Assembly: GCF_007097385.1 (NCBI RefSeq)
Contig: NZ_VJZS01000030.1
Span: 1 to 42,323 of the forward strand
Source of the DNA: Flavobacterium sp. ZT3R18
GTDB lineage: Bacteria; Bacteroidota; Bacteroidia; Flavobacteriales; Flavobacteriaceae
Reading direction: 5' to 3'
Length of the DNA: 42,323 nucleotides
The notes below the pieces were generated by a model. The model was not told the DNA's origin. It ran no database searches and saw only the letters and a list, made by a program, of their open reading frames with translations. The translations under genes and the position numbers were made by a program. Below, one piece after another: positions 22,881 to 31,588 of this stretch. How positions within the stretch are numbered: the first letter of the stretch is position 1; the number at the start of each line of letters is the position of its first letter.

Positions 22881-24263
22881 GTGAACGTTGAACAATACAC
22901 CAAAGAATTCTCATATAATATTAAATTGGCTTATCCTGTAATTCTAGGGATGCTGGGTCATACTCTGATAGGAATTGTAGATAATTATATGGTTGGGAAT
23001 TTGGGTTCAACCGAGTTGGCAGCCGTTTCTTTGGGGAATAGTTTTATCTTTTTGGCTTTGGCAATTGGGATGGGTTTTTCTACCGCAATAACGCCTTTGA
23101 TAGCCGAAGCTGATGCCGAGAAGAACGATAAGAAAATTAGAACTACCTTTCACCATGGCTTGTTATTATGCACCATTCTTGGAGTGTCGTTGTTTATTTT
23201 GACGGTGTTGTCAAAACAATTAATGTATTTTATGGATCAGCCTCAAGCGGTGGTTGCACTAGCAGCACCCTATATTGATTGGGTTGCTTTTTCCTTAATT
23301 CCAGTAGTAATCTATCAAGGGTATAAGCAATTTGCAGATGGATTGTCCTTGACCAAATATTCCATGTACTCGATTATTTTGGCTAATGTGGTGCATGTTA
23401 TTTTTAATTATGTGTTGATTTACGGTTTTTGGATTTTCCCAAAACTAGGAGTTATAGGAGCAGCTTTGGGAACTGTGATTTCTAGAATTATGATGGTGGT
23501 TTTTATGCATTATCTCATGAAGCACAATGCGGTTATGAAACAGTATTTTAAAAACTTTACTTTTAAAGAAATAAAAAAATCAATCCTTAAAAAAATTATA
23601 GATCTTGGTTTTCCTTCGGCCATGCAAATGCTGTTTGAAGTGACTTTGTTCACCGCGGCAATCTGGCTTTCAGGTTCTTTGGGTAAAAACAGTCAGGCTG
23701 CGAATCAAATTGCGCTTATATTGGCTTCCTCAACGTTTATGGTAGCTATGGGTATGAGTGTTACGGCCATGATTCGAGTAAGTCATGCTAAAGGGATGAA
23801 TGATTATAAAAATTTGATAATTGTGGCACGTTCCATTTTTTTATTAGCCGTTATGCTTGAAGCTTTTTTTGCAATTATTTTCGTTGTTTTCCATAATTAC
23901 TTGCCTCATTTGTTTTTAAACATGAACGATCCAGCTCAGGTTTTAGACAATAAAGAAATCATATTTATTACTTCAAAATTATTATTGATAGCGGCAATTT
24001 TTCAAATTTCAGATGGAATTCAAGTGGTGGTTTTGGGGGCATTAAGAGGTTTGCAAGATGTAAAAATTCCAATGTACATTACCTTTGTTGCCTATTGGGT
24101 AATTGGTTTTCCAATTTCTTTTTATTTAGGAAAATATACAGACTTAAAAGCGGTTGGTGTCTGGATTGGTCTTTTGGCAGGGTTAACTGCTGCAGCTTTG
24201 TTTTTGTACATTCGGTTTGCTCGTTTGACAAAAAAGTTGGTTTTAGAAAATTTAGAAAAATAA
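22881..24263 (+). CDS. MATE family multidrug efflux transporter
   Basis: The 460-residue inner-membrane protein has about 12 transmembrane helices in two bundles. The opening (EFSYNIKLAYPVILGMLGHTLIGIVDNYMVGNLGSTELAAVSLGNS) is diagnostic for the NorM branch of MATE exporters, which expel cationic drugs in exchange for Na+ or H+. The start is GTG 22881; no ATG is available before the first helix, and the promoter position agrees. The second half repeats the motif (IDLGFPSAMQMLFEVTLF…GKNSQAANQIAL). The actual drug range cannot be predicted. Confidence 0.93.
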   Translation: MNVEQYTKEFSYNIKLAYPVILGMLGHTLIGIVDNYMVGNLGSTELAAVSLGNSFIFLALAIGMGFSTAITPLIAEADAEKNDKKIRTTFHHGLLLCTILGVSLFILTVLSKQLMYFMDQPQAVVALAAPYIDWVAFSLIPVVIYQGYKQFADGLSLTKYSMYSIILANVVHVIFNYVLIYGFWIFPKLGVIGAALGTVISRIMMVVFMHYLMKHNAVMKQYFKNFTFKEIKKSILKKIIDLGFPSAMQMLFEVTLFTAAIWLSGSLGKNSQAANQIALILASSTFMVAMGMSVTAMIRVSHAKGMNDYKNLIIVARSIFLLAVMLEAFFAIIFVVFHNYLPHLFLNMNDPAQVLDNKEIIFITSKLLLIAAIFQISDGIQVVVLGALRGLQDVKIPMYITFVAYWVIGFPISFYLGKYTDLKAVGVWIGLLAGLTAAALFLYIRFARLTKKLVLENLEK

Positions 24264-24333
24264 AGTGTTTGTAAGAATGTAACTTATAATTGGTTTTCTC
24301 GTATAATCATTGTACCAATTAAAAACTATAAAA

Positions 24334-25242
24334 ATGATACTATTTATTATTCTTGGAATAATTTTACTGATTCTTGGATTTGTATTAAAAAACAATGTCA
24401 ATCCGTTTTCTAAATTCTCGGGTTTATTGAGCATTATTGGAGTTGTTTTGATTTTGTTAGGACTTTTTTCTTCGATGTTTAAGCAAATAGATGCTGGAAA
24501 AGTGGGAGTGAAGTCTCTTTACGGAAGTGTAGATTCGGATGTGTTAGAAAGTGGTTTGCATGTTATAAATCCACTTTTAGATATAACCGAATTTGATATT
24601 CAAACTCAAAATTACACCATGTCTGCCGTTCATAATGAAGGAGCTCAAGAAGGGGACGATGCCATTCGGGTTTTGTCTAATGATGGACTGGAAGTAGTTA
24701 TTGATTTGACGGTTTTGTATCGCGTGGTTCCTACCGATGCTCCAGTTATTTTTAAGAAAATTGGAGTAGATTATACCGATAAAATTGTTCGTCCTGTAAC
24801 TCGAACCCGTATTCGTGACAACGCTGTTTATTATGATGCCGTGGCTTTGTATTCTACCAAAAGGAATGAATTTCAACAGCGAATTTTTAAGAGTATTGAA
24901 GCCGATTTTAAATTGAGAGGTTTGGTTCTGGAGCAATTATTAATACGTAATATCAATCTTCCAACATCTGTAAAAGCGTCGATAGAAAGTAAAATCAATG
25001 CAGAACAAGATGCTCAAAAAATGACATTCGTACTTCAAAAAGAAAAACAGGAAGCCGAGCGTAAAAGAGTAGAAGCGCAAGGTATAGCCGATTACCAACG
25101 AATTATTTCTCTTGGCTTAACAGATAAACAACTGCAATACGAACAAATTAAAGCGCAAAAAGAGTTGGCAGCTTCTCCAAATTCTAAAATTATTTTTATG
25201 AATGGAAAAGGAAGTGCACCCGTTATTTTGTCGGATAAATAA
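24334..25242 (+). CDS. SPFH/prohibitin-family membrane protein
   Basis: I start at ATG 24334 (MILFIILGIILLILGF, 302 residues); an upstream TTG adds eight residues. Two closely spaced hydrophobic helices (about 1-20 and 31-48) anchor the protein. The SPFH domain follows: VGVKSLYGSVDSDVLESGLHVINPLLD, DGLEVVIDLTVLYRV, and RTRIRDNAVYYDAVALYSTKRNEF. A C-terminal coiled coil (SKINAEQDAQKMTFVLQKEKQEAERKRVEAQG) drives ring assembly. Prohibitin-like proteins form large membrane rings that scaffold proteases such as FtsH and organise lipids. It is in the same direction as MATE but 70 bp apart. Confidence 0.92.
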   Translation: MILFIILGIILLILGFVLKNNVNPFSKFSGLLSIIGVVLILLGLFSSMFKQIDAGKVGVKSLYGSVDSDVLESGLHVINPLLDITEFDIQTQNYTMSAVHNEGAQEGDDAIRVLSNDGLEVVIDLTVLYRVVPTDAPVIFKKIGVDYTDKIVRPVTRTRIRDNAVYYDAVALYSTKRNEFQQRIFKSIEADFKLRGLVLEQLLIRNINLPTSVKASIESKINAEQDAQKMTFVLQKEKQEAERKRVEAQGIADYQRIISLGLTDKQLQYEQIKAQKELAASPNSKIIFMNGKGSAPVILSDK

Positions 25243-25255
25243 ATTAAAATGACTT

Positions 25256-25338
25256 TTAGAGAATAGAATATAGATGATAGACTTTTAAAAAAAAGTTCTG
25301 TGTTTTTGTCTTTGTTCTATTCTCTATTTTCTAATATC
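25256..25338. repeat. Self-complementary spacer with GAATAGA/TCTATTC words
   Basis: TTAGAGAATAGAATATAG (25256-25273) pairs imperfectly with 25311-25338 (CTATTCTCTATTTTCTAA). The hairpin sits between two genes of the same direction. Confidence 0.6.
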
Positions 25339-25352
25339 TTAAATTTTTAAAC

Positions 25353-25583
25353 ATGGAATTACCAAAATTTTTACTAGGAGACAATACCGATTTTCCGGAT
25401 GATATCTTTATCATTCACTTGGATTACCCCAGATTTATCATCAATCTGAAAGACGATGAAGTGGAGTTTATAGAAGAAGCAGAAGACCTAGACGAAGCCG
25501 AGTTGAATGTCGAAATGGAAGGGCTTATCGTTCTTGCCAATGAATTTTATGATAGAGAAATGGAACGTTACGAGAAGGAATAA
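25353..25583 (+). CDS. Small acidic conserved-looking protein
   Basis: This 76-residue soluble protein is strongly acidic and begins MELPKFLLGDNTDFPDDIFIIHLDYPRFIINLKDDEVEF, ending in an amphipathic helix. Sequences of this type are familiar as hypothetical proteins in Flavobacteriia, but no function is known. It ends one base before the convergent GT39 gene. Codon use looks like its neighbours and a clean ATG follows the word-built spacer, so I take it as real. Confidence 0.7.
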   Translation: MELPKFLLGDNTDFPDDIFIIHLDYPRFIINLKDDEVEFIEEAEDLDEAELNVEMEGLIVLANEFYDREMERYEKE

Positions 25584-27218
25584 TTATTTCTTCGTAACGA
25601 TATAGTATGTTCTCGTTAATCGGTCGTTGTGTTTTTTTGAATCTAACGGAACATGATTCAAATCAATATTCGAAAACTTCTTTAAAGTATAGTTTTTAAA
25701 TTCTTTTTTAGAAGCAATGCTGTCAGAGTTAGAAACCAATAAACCAAATTTATTTTCTAAAGGTAAGTTTAGTTTGTTGGTTTCTTTGTTTAATAGAATC
25801 GGCATACTAAATCCATAATCCCATATTATTTCGGGAGTAAAAGAATTTATTTCATAGGTACGAACACCCAAACTTTTTTCTGTTTTTCTAATATCTTTTG
25901 CACCAGCGTAATCAGGATTTTTTAAAATAAGCTTGGTAAATGGTATTCCAAAAACTACTACGGCTACTTGTACGGCAATTACCGAATAGAACACTTTTAT
26001 AAATTTTTTATTTCTAAGGTTTGTGAATATAACATAGCCTATAGTCAATAAAGATAAAGTTAAGCCAATCAACCAAAATTCAAATCCTACAATATCGTTT
26101 TTTACTTTAATAAATATCACCGTAGGAATAGCAATACAAACGATCCCAATAAGTCCAAAAGCAAAATATACGAGTCCTTTTTCTTTTTTTAAGGTTATGT
26201 TTTTGAAGTTGGAAATCAAGTATTCGATATAAAATCCAGTATTTAAAGCCATCGGAATTAAAACAGGCAATAAATATCTTGATTTTTTTTCGGGTACTAT
26301 CGAAAGTAAAATTACAGAGGCTAATGTCCATATCAACGTAAATTGATAGGCTTTCAAATTGCTGACTTTGTTTTTTAAATACGGGTAAATTAGCGCAATT
26401 AAGGCAGGAACAGTCCAAATGCCACTTTGGGTAAAAAAGCTCCAATAATAATAAAAAGGTCTGGTGTTGTAATTCCCCCAACGACTGCTTTCTATTTTGG
26501 TGACTTTTAAATAGGTTGCAGGATCGGCCCATTTTACATATAATGGCCAAGATAGACCGATAATTATGCCTAATACAAGAATTAGCAAGAGGTACATTTT
26601 TTTTCCTTTTAATTGAAACTTATAGGTAAATCCATAAGCAATTAAAAACGGTATTAATAGAGCAAAAACCGAAATAGGTCCTTTGCTTAAAAAGGAGAAT
26701 CCAAAAAACAATCCTGCCATTACAGCATTAAATAAGGGTTTCTTAGGTTCATTCAATAAATCCCATAAAAAGAGTATACAAACAACCATAAAGCTATGGG
26801 TGTACATGTCCCATTGGTTGTCTCTTCCTGCAAAATAAATATAAAAAGAAGTGATTAAAATCAGTCCGTTATGAAAGTTTTGTTGCTTTGATAAACCTAA
26901 TTTTTCAGAAAGTTTATAAACCCCAAATACAAGTAATAATGTAATTAATACAACAGGGAAACGCATGCCGTAAATACTGTCAAAGCCAAAAATAATTCCG
27001 GAAACGGCTGTTAGCCATGTTGGCAATGGTGGTTTTTCATAACGAGGTAAGTCATTGAGAGTGGTGAGTATCCAATGGTTATTGGTTGCCATTTCTCTTG
27101 CTGTAATGAAGTTTCGGGCTTCCATGATGTTAACTTCAATAACATCTAAATGCGGAAAAAGCATCAAGCAGGCTACTATAAAAAGCCAAAAAGTATAATT
27201 ATGAATTAATTTTGACAT
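25584..27218 (-). CDS. GT39/ArnT-like membrane glycosyltransferase
   Basis: The 544-residue protein has about 10-12 transmembrane helices and the GT-C fold of the PMT/ArnT family, which moves a sugar from an undecaprenyl-phosphate carrier to lipid A, protein or glycan outside the cytoplasm. The first periplasmic loop holds the acidic motif VNIMEARNFITAREMATNNHWILTTLNDLPRYEKPPLPTW with E-A-R and the KPPLP segment typical of ArnT. A soluble domain follows at about 420-544. Its start overlaps the LAB_N gene by 20 bp, so it is the third gene of an operon with the GT2 synthase. The sugar and acceptor are unknown. Confidence 0.88.
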   Translation of the reverse strand: MSKLIHNYTFWLFIVACLMLFPHLDVIEVNIMEARNFITAREMATNNHWILTTLNDLPRYEKPPLPTWLTAVSGIIFGFDSIYGMRFPVVLITLLLVFGVYKLSEKLGLSKQQNFHNGLILITSFYIYFAGRDNQWDMYTHSFMVVCILFLWDLLNEPKKPLFNAVMAGLFFGFSFLSKGPISVFALLIPFLIAYGFTYKFQLKGKKMYLLLILVLGIIIGLSWPLYVKWADPATYLKVTKIESSRWGNYNTRPFYYYWSFFTQSGIWTVPALIALIYPYLKNKVSNLKAYQFTLIWTLASVILLSIVPEKKSRYLLPVLIPMALNTGFYIEYLISNFKNITLKKEKGLVYFAFGLIGIVCIAIPTVIFIKVKNDIVGFEFWLIGLTLSLLTIGYVIFTNLRNKKFIKVFYSVIAVQVAVVVFGIPFTKLILKNPDYAGAKDIRKTEKSLGVRTYEINSFTPEIIWDYGFSMPILLNKETNKLNLPLENKFGLLVSNSDSIASKKEFKNYTLKKFSNIDLNHVPLDSKKHNDRLTRTYYIVTKK

Positions 27219-27831
27219 CTTTTTTTATGATTATTATATTTCTAGTATAAATAACTAAACCTAATGCATGACCAGCTAATAATACGGGATCTTTTCTAAT
27301 TATGGCATAAATAAATATGATAAGAGATCCACTCAAACTGATGACCCAAAAACCTAATGGTAAAACGGAACTTTTTTTCTTTTCAGAATAAATCCATTGA
27401 TAGACAAAACGTAATGTAAATAATACTTGCCCGATGATACCTGTCCAAAGTAACCATTGTGGGATTTTTTCGTTTTTAAACAAGAAATCCATATCCATCA
27501 CATTGTTATTGTAACCGTATCCAATTATGAAAAATGGAAAAAGAAGTACAAACCATCTTAAAACGACATGTAATTTCTTCCAGTCATTTTGCAATTGAAT
27601 GTTTCTAATATAAATGTAGTAGGTAATGGTTTGACCCAACATGATCGAAAAATCATGTCTGAAATAACCGTAAACAAAGAGCAAAAAGGAAGCGAAAAGA
27701 CTGATTTCCCAAAATAAAACAGGAGTTAGTACCTTTTTGTTTTTTTCAGAAATAATCCATTGCAATATCATTCTGCTCGAAAACAAAATTTGAGCAATGA
27801 ACCCTATGGAATAAATGATGATGTTATTCAT
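27199..27831 (-). CDS. Duplicated LAB_N-domain membrane protein
   Basis: The 210-residue integral membrane protein has two copies of the LAB_N module, named for the N-terminus of LpxB in some bacteria. Copy one starts GFIAQILFSSRMILQWIISEKNKKVLTPVLFWEISL and copy two GIIGQVLFTLRFVYQWIYSEKKKSSVLPLGFWVISL. Each has about three helices and a conserved Q-W-I.SEK. motif, resembling the three-helix PQ-loop/SWEET bundle. Position between a polyprenyl-phosphate sugar synthase and a GT-C transferase makes a flippase for the lipid-linked sugar attractive, by analogy with ArnE/ArnF; this is inference. It overlaps the preceding GT2 gene by one base. Confidence 0.85.
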   Translation of the reverse strand: MNNIIIYSIGFIAQILFSSRMILQWIISEKNKKVLTPVLFWEISLFASFLLFVYGYFRHDFSIMLGQTITYYIYIRNIQLQNDWKKLHVVLRWFVLLFPFFIIGYGYNNNVMDMDFLFKNEKIPQWLLWTGIIGQVLFTLRFVYQWIYSEKKKSSVLPLGFWVISLSGSLIIFIYAIIRKDPVLLAGHALGLVIYTRNIIIIKKDVKINS

Positions 27832-28544
27832 TACCCTTGTTTTGCAACACTATAATTGATGTATTTTTTTTTCATCCACAAATAGGCAAAACAATCTTGT
27901 AAGGGACCCAATAATCGATTCCAAAGATTGAATTTTGAAAGACCCGCTATTCTAGGAAAATGTCTTACTGGAGTTTGTTTGATTTTGCCATTTTGTAATA
28001 AAATCATGGCAGGTAAAAAACGGTGTAAGCCATTGAACATCGGGATTCTCTTAGCCATATCCGTTCGGATTATTTTTAAGGGACAGCCCGTGTCGTCCAT
28101 GCCGTCATCTGTAAATGCTCTTCGGATGCCATTGGCAATAGTAGAGGACATGTTTTTGGTGAAGGAATCTTTTCTGTTGGATCGCACTCCGGTAACCAGA
28201 TCAAATGCTCCTGTATGTTCCATTAGTATATTAAAATCTTCTGGAGCAGTTTGTAAATCGGCATCAATATACCCAACCCACGGAGTGTCTGTATAATCAA
28301 AACCAGCTTTGATGGCTGCACTTAAACCTGCGTTTTTTTCGAAAGAAATAAAAGTGAATTCTTCGTTATCCTTGCAGATTTTTTCAATTAATGACTGGCT
28401 ATTGTCTTTGGAACCGTCGTTGACAAATAAGATTTTTGTCTTTTTTTTAGCAATGGTTAAGAACTGTTTCATTTCTTGATGCACACGATCAAGATTGTCT
28501 TCCTCGTTATAGACGGGTATGATGATTGTTAATTCAAAATTCAT
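27831..28544 (-). CDS. GT2 polyprenyl-phosphate glycosyltransferase (DPM1/ArnC-like)
   Basis: The 237-residue enzyme is a type-2 glycosyltransferase of the dolichol-phosphate mannose synthase kind. IIIPVYNEEDNLDRVHQEM opens the GT-A domain, LFVNDGSKDNS binds the nucleotide, and YIDADLQTAPED holds the metal-binding DAD with the Q-D/P-E segment of the DPM/ArnC group. RFLPAMIL and RHFPRIAGLSKFNLWNRL complete it. It lacks the C-terminal transmembrane helices of ArnC, so membrane contact is by association. It heads an operon with the LAB_N and GT39 genes, an arrangement for making, moving and transferring a lipid-linked sugar. Confidence 0.9.
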   Translation of the reverse strand: MNFELTIIIPVYNEEDNLDRVHQEMKQFLTIAKKKTKILFVNDGSKDNSQSLIEKICKDNEEFTFISFEKNAGLSAAIKAGFDYTDTPWVGYIDADLQTAPEDFNILMEHTGAFDLVTGVRSNRKDSFTKNMSSTIANGIRRAFTDDGMDDTGCPLKIIRTDMAKRIPMFNGLHRFLPAMILLQNGKIKQTPVRHFPRIAGLSKFNLWNRLLGPLQDCFAYLWMKKKYINYSVAKQG

Positions 28545-28670
28545 TTTATATATTATTTGTGTAAAAGTATTTTATTTTGTGAATGAACAACTTAAGATTT
28601 CATTAAAACTTTAATTGATTTTATAAAGATAGCATTGTTTATTCTTACTTTTATATATAAATTTTTGAAT

Positions 28671-29612
28671 ATGAAAATATTAGTTACTGGTGCTGCTGGA
28701 TATATTGCTTCACATACCGCAGAACGACTGCAATCCCTCGGATATGAAGTAGTTGGTTTGGATAATTTTTCGGATTACTATGATGTATCTTTGAAACAAT
28801 TGAATGCGACTGTATTAAATGCAAAAGGTATAGGAATTGAAAAGATTGATTTAAGATTTGTCGAGCAACTTCAAGCATTACCAACCGATTTCAATTATAT
28901 TTTTCATTTTGCCGCGCAACCAGGTATTTCTGCCACTTCCAGTTTTGAGGATTATTTGAGTAACAATGTAATTGGGACAAAGAACCTGCTCGATTTTGCT
29001 TTAAAAAATCAAAATTTAGCACTTTTTGTAAATATAGCTACTTCTTCTATTTATGGGATTCATGCTACTTTTGATGAGACAGTGGCTCCATTGCCAGCCT
29101 CTTTTTACGGAGTGACTAAATTGGCAGCTGAACAATTGGTTTTGGCAAGTAGTAGATTAGGACAACTGAAAGCTTGTTCTTTGAGACTGTATTCAGTTTA
29201 TGGGCCACGTGAAAGACCTGAAAAACTATATACCAAATTGATTGCTAATGCTTTTAATAATGTTTCTTTTCCTTTGTTTAAGGGAAGTGAGAATCACTTA
29301 AGAAGTTTTACTTATGTTCAAGATATCGTAGATGGGGTGGTTAGTGTCATTGGGGCTGAAGATTTAGTCAATAATGAAATCATCAATTTAGGAACCGAAG
29401 ACGAAAACACAACCCAGCAAGGAATTGAAATTGTAGAGCAAATTTTAAATAAAAAAATTGACCTGCAAATTGTTGAGGCTAGGACAGGAGATCAATTGAG
29501 AACCAAAGCAGTAATAGACAAAGCCAAAAGATTACTGGGTTACAATCCGAAAACGAGTTTGTACGAAGGTTTGAAAGCACAAGTGCAATGGTATCAGGAT
29601 AATTTTTTATAG
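28671..29612 (+). CDS. NAD-dependent sugar-nucleotide epimerase (GalE/UDP-glucuronate epimerase-like)
   Basis: I start at ATG 28671 (MKILVTGAAGYIASHTAERL, 313 residues); the frame extends upstream but only with a poor start. It is an extended SDR: the Gly motif GAAGYIA, then LDNFSDYYD, FHFAAQPG, TSSIYG with the catalytic Ser/Thr, and YGVTK with Tyr and Lys. Extended segments YGPRERPEKLYTK and RSFTYVQDIVDG are typical of 4-epimerases of UDP-glucose or UDP-glucuronate. It is divergent from the glycosyltransferase operon, 126 bp apart, and likely supplies the sugar donor. Ala and Ser replacements near the usual GxxGxxG (GYIAS in place of GFIGS) are unusual. Confidence 0.88.
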   Translation: MKILVTGAAGYIASHTAERLQSLGYEVVGLDNFSDYYDVSLKQLNATVLNAKGIGIEKIDLRFVEQLQALPTDFNYIFHFAAQPGISATSSFEDYLSNNVIGTKNLLDFALKNQNLALFVNIATSSIYGIHATFDETVAPLPASFYGVTKLAAEQLVLASSRLGQLKACSLRLYSVYGPRERPEKLYTKLIANAFNNVSFPLFKGSENHLRSFTYVQDIVDGVVSVIGAEDLVNNEIINLGTEDENTTQQGIEIVEQILNKKIDLQIVEARTGDQLRTKAVIDKAKRLLGYNPKTSLYEGLKAQVQWYQDNFL

Positions 29613-29637
29613 CATTATATTTTGATGCAATAGAAGG

Positions 29638-29675
29638 ACTGCAAAAGTTGAATAGACAGCTTTTGCAGTTTTTTT
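29638..29675 (+). terminator. Terminator after the epimerase gene
   Basis: ACTGCAAAAG (29638-29647) pairs with CTTTTGCAGT (29660-29669), followed by a T-run. Confidence 0.9.
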
Positions 29676-29707
29676 AATTGTTAAATTGACGGAATTTAAT
29701 AAAACTG

Positions 29708-30796
29708 CTATTTTTTAAAATAACTGTCCAGTAAAATTTGTGCTGCTGCAAAAGGGGATATTTCATTATTTTGAACCGCTTTTTTAGTTGAATCTAATAG
29801 CTGAATGATCGCTGGTTGATTGTAGAAATGAGTTTTTAATTGTTCATCAATGGTTTCCATCATCCAATATTGGTTTTGTTCTTTGCGTTTTTCTAAGAAA
29901 TAGTGATTGGAATTTACCAAATCGAGATAATCTAAAATAGTTTGCCAAACGGCACCAATTCCTTCTTGAGTTATGGCGCTACAGGTTGCAGTAGTTGGAA
30001 TCCAGCCAGATTTTTTTGCGGGAAATAAATGTAAGGCTCTGTTGAATTCTACTTTTGCCAATTGTGCTTTTCTGATGTTATCACCATCGGCTTTATTGAT
30101 GACAATGGCATCTGCCATTTCCATAATGCCGCGTTTGATTCCTTGGAGCTCATCGCCAGCACCAGAAATTTTCAGTAATAAAAAGAAATCGACCATGCTG
30201 TGAACTGCTGTTTCACTTTGTCCAACACCTACGGTTTCAATTAGGATGACGTCAAATCCACAAGCTTCGCAAAGGGTTATTGTTTCTCGGGTTTTTCGAG
30301 CTACGCCTCCCAAAGTCTCTCCTGATGCCGAAGGTCGAATGAACGCATTCTTGTCTTTAACCAATTCTTCCATTCGGGTTTTATCTCCGAGAATACTTCC
30401 ATGCGAGATCGTACTACTTGGGTCAACTGCAAGAACTGCTACTTTTTTGCCCAAACTCGTTAATTGTTTACCAAAAGCTTCAATAAAAGTACTTTTCCCA
30501 ACGCCTGGTACTCCTGTGATTCCTATTCGGATCGATTTGTTGGCATGGGGCAAACAGCCATTGATAACTTCATTGGCTTTGGTTAAATGGGTAATGTTAG
30601 TGCTTTCGATTAAAGTTATGGCACGACTTAGCGCAGTTATATTTCCTTTCAAAATGCCATCAATCAATTCTGATGCAGCAGGTTGTTTCTTTCTGGACTC
30701 TTTGATATGTTGAATGGTGCTAGTACTGATCATTTCGGGTGGCGAAATACCAGCTTTTTCGTTTAAAGCACTTGGGTTTGTTTTCTTTGCAGACAA
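29708..30796 (-). CDS. meaB: MeaB/ArgK-type GTPase chaperone of methylmalonyl-CoA mutase
   Basis: MeaB is a G3E GTPase that loads and protects the B12 cofactor of methylmalonyl-CoA mutase. GITGVPGVGKSTFIEAFG is Walker A, AVDPSSTISHGSILGDKTRM contains switch I, IETVGVGQSE switch II, and VINKAD the guanine-specific motif. The usual N-terminal helix segment reads NPSALNEKAGISPPE, as in other Bacteroidota MeaB. No ATG precedes it. I suggest TTG 30796 (MSAKKTNPSAL, 363 residues), with TTG 30826 ten codons upstream and ATG 30733 inside the family region as alternatives. The mutase genes are not in this window. It is read just after the terminator of the YwnB-like gene. Confidence 0.93.
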   Translation of the reverse strand: MSAKKTNPSALNEKAGISPPEMISTSTIQHIKESRKKQPAASELIDGILKGNITALSRAITLIESTNITHLTKANEVINGCLPHANKSIRIGITGVPGVGKSTFIEAFGKQLTSLGKKVAVLAVDPSSTISHGSILGDKTRMEELVKDKNAFIRPSASGETLGGVARKTRETITLCEACGFDVILIETVGVGQSETAVHSMVDFFLLLKISGAGDELQGIKRGIMEMADAIVINKADGDNIRKAQLAKVEFNRALHLFPAKKSGWIPTTATCSAITQEGIGAVWQTILDYLDLVNSNHYFLEKRKEQNQYWMMETIDEQLKTHFYNQPAIIQLLDSTKKAVQNNEISPFAAAQILLDSYFKK

Positions 30797-30829
30797 AATA
30801 TTCTTTTTGAAAGTAAAAGTAATCAAAAC

Positions 30830-30868
30830 AAAAACAGTTTCAAAAGATGAATCTCTGAAACTGTTTTT
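30830..30868 (-). terminator. Terminator after the YwnB-like gene (minus strand)
   Basis: On the plus strand AAAAACAGTTTCA and TGAAACTGTTTTT flank a 13-nt loop. Read on the minus strand, the stem ends in a T-run before meaB. Confidence 0.88.
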
Positions 30869-30890
30869 ATTGTTTAGCAGTTAGTGCAGT

Positions 30891-31532
30891 TTAATACGCC
30901 GCAGTAAAACGAACTTGGCGGTGTTGTGGATTTTCGGCTTCATCTGCGATGACTACTGCCAAATCCTCAACGGATAAAATACTTCTTTGATTTTCATCAA
31001 AAACAGGGTTTTCTAATCCTAGTCGATATTTCCCTGTTCTTCCTGTGGTAATTCCTTGGTGCATTTCGAATGCAGGACTGAAAAATGCCCAATCTAATTC
31101 TTTTTCTTCTTTGATGATATTCAAAAAATCTCTGGCGGCAGTTGCTCCAGCATGATATTCTTTTGGGAAGTCTGGAGTATCTACAGCTTGTAAGTTAGGA
31201 GCAACAAATAAGCTCCCTGCGCCACCAATGGTTATAAATCGTTTTACTCCTGATTTTTTTACGGCTTCTTGAATCGATTTGGAACCATTGATAAAATCCT
31301 GGTAAATATTGGGGTTTGCCCAGCCAGGATTGTAAGCGTTTATTACAACATCATTTCCTTTCAAAATTTGGGCTAATGCAGCTGCATCAAAAATGTCTGC
31401 AGCAACCCAATTTGCATTCAATCCTGTTTTTGGATTCCTTGCAATGGCAGTAATCTCATGATTTCTGTTTGTTAATTCGTTTAGAATGTTGGAGCCTACA
31501 AATCCGGTAGCTCCGATAAGTGCAATTTTCAT
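30891..31532 (-). CDS. NAD(P)-binding NmrA/YwnB-like reductase
   Basis: The 213-residue protein is an atypical SDR with IALIGATGFVGSNILNELTNRNHEITAIAR (Rossmann Gly motif GATGFVG). ITIGGAGSLFV follows the third strand, and a short substrate domain with WAFFSPAFEMH completes it. It resembles YwnB of Bacillus and other NmrA-like flavin or NADPH-sensing proteins. It has no Tyr-Lys catalytic pair of classical SDRs. It sits 56 bp after an Rrf2 regulator, the same order as ywnA-ywnB, so it is probably the target of that regulator and may respond to redox or electrophile stress. Confidence 0.85.
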   Translation of the reverse strand: MKIALIGATGFVGSNILNELTNRNHEITAIARNPKTGLNANWVAADIFDAAALAQILKGNDVVINAYNPGWANPNIYQDFINGSKSIQEAVKKSGVKRFITIGGAGSLFVAPNLQAVDTPDFPKEYHAGATAARDFLNIIKEEKELDWAFFSPAFEMHQGITTGRTGKYRLGLENPVFDENQRSILSVEDLAVVIADEAENPQHRQVRFTAAY

Positions 31533-31588
31533 AATAATAGTATTTAAAGGTAATAAAAAAAGTTACAGTTTAGTTTAAAAAAATAGTC

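Noticed and set aside
26107..26550. 147-codon minus-strand ORF in another frame of the GT39 gene
   Set aside because: It lies entirely within a membrane protein with strong family features; a frame shadow.
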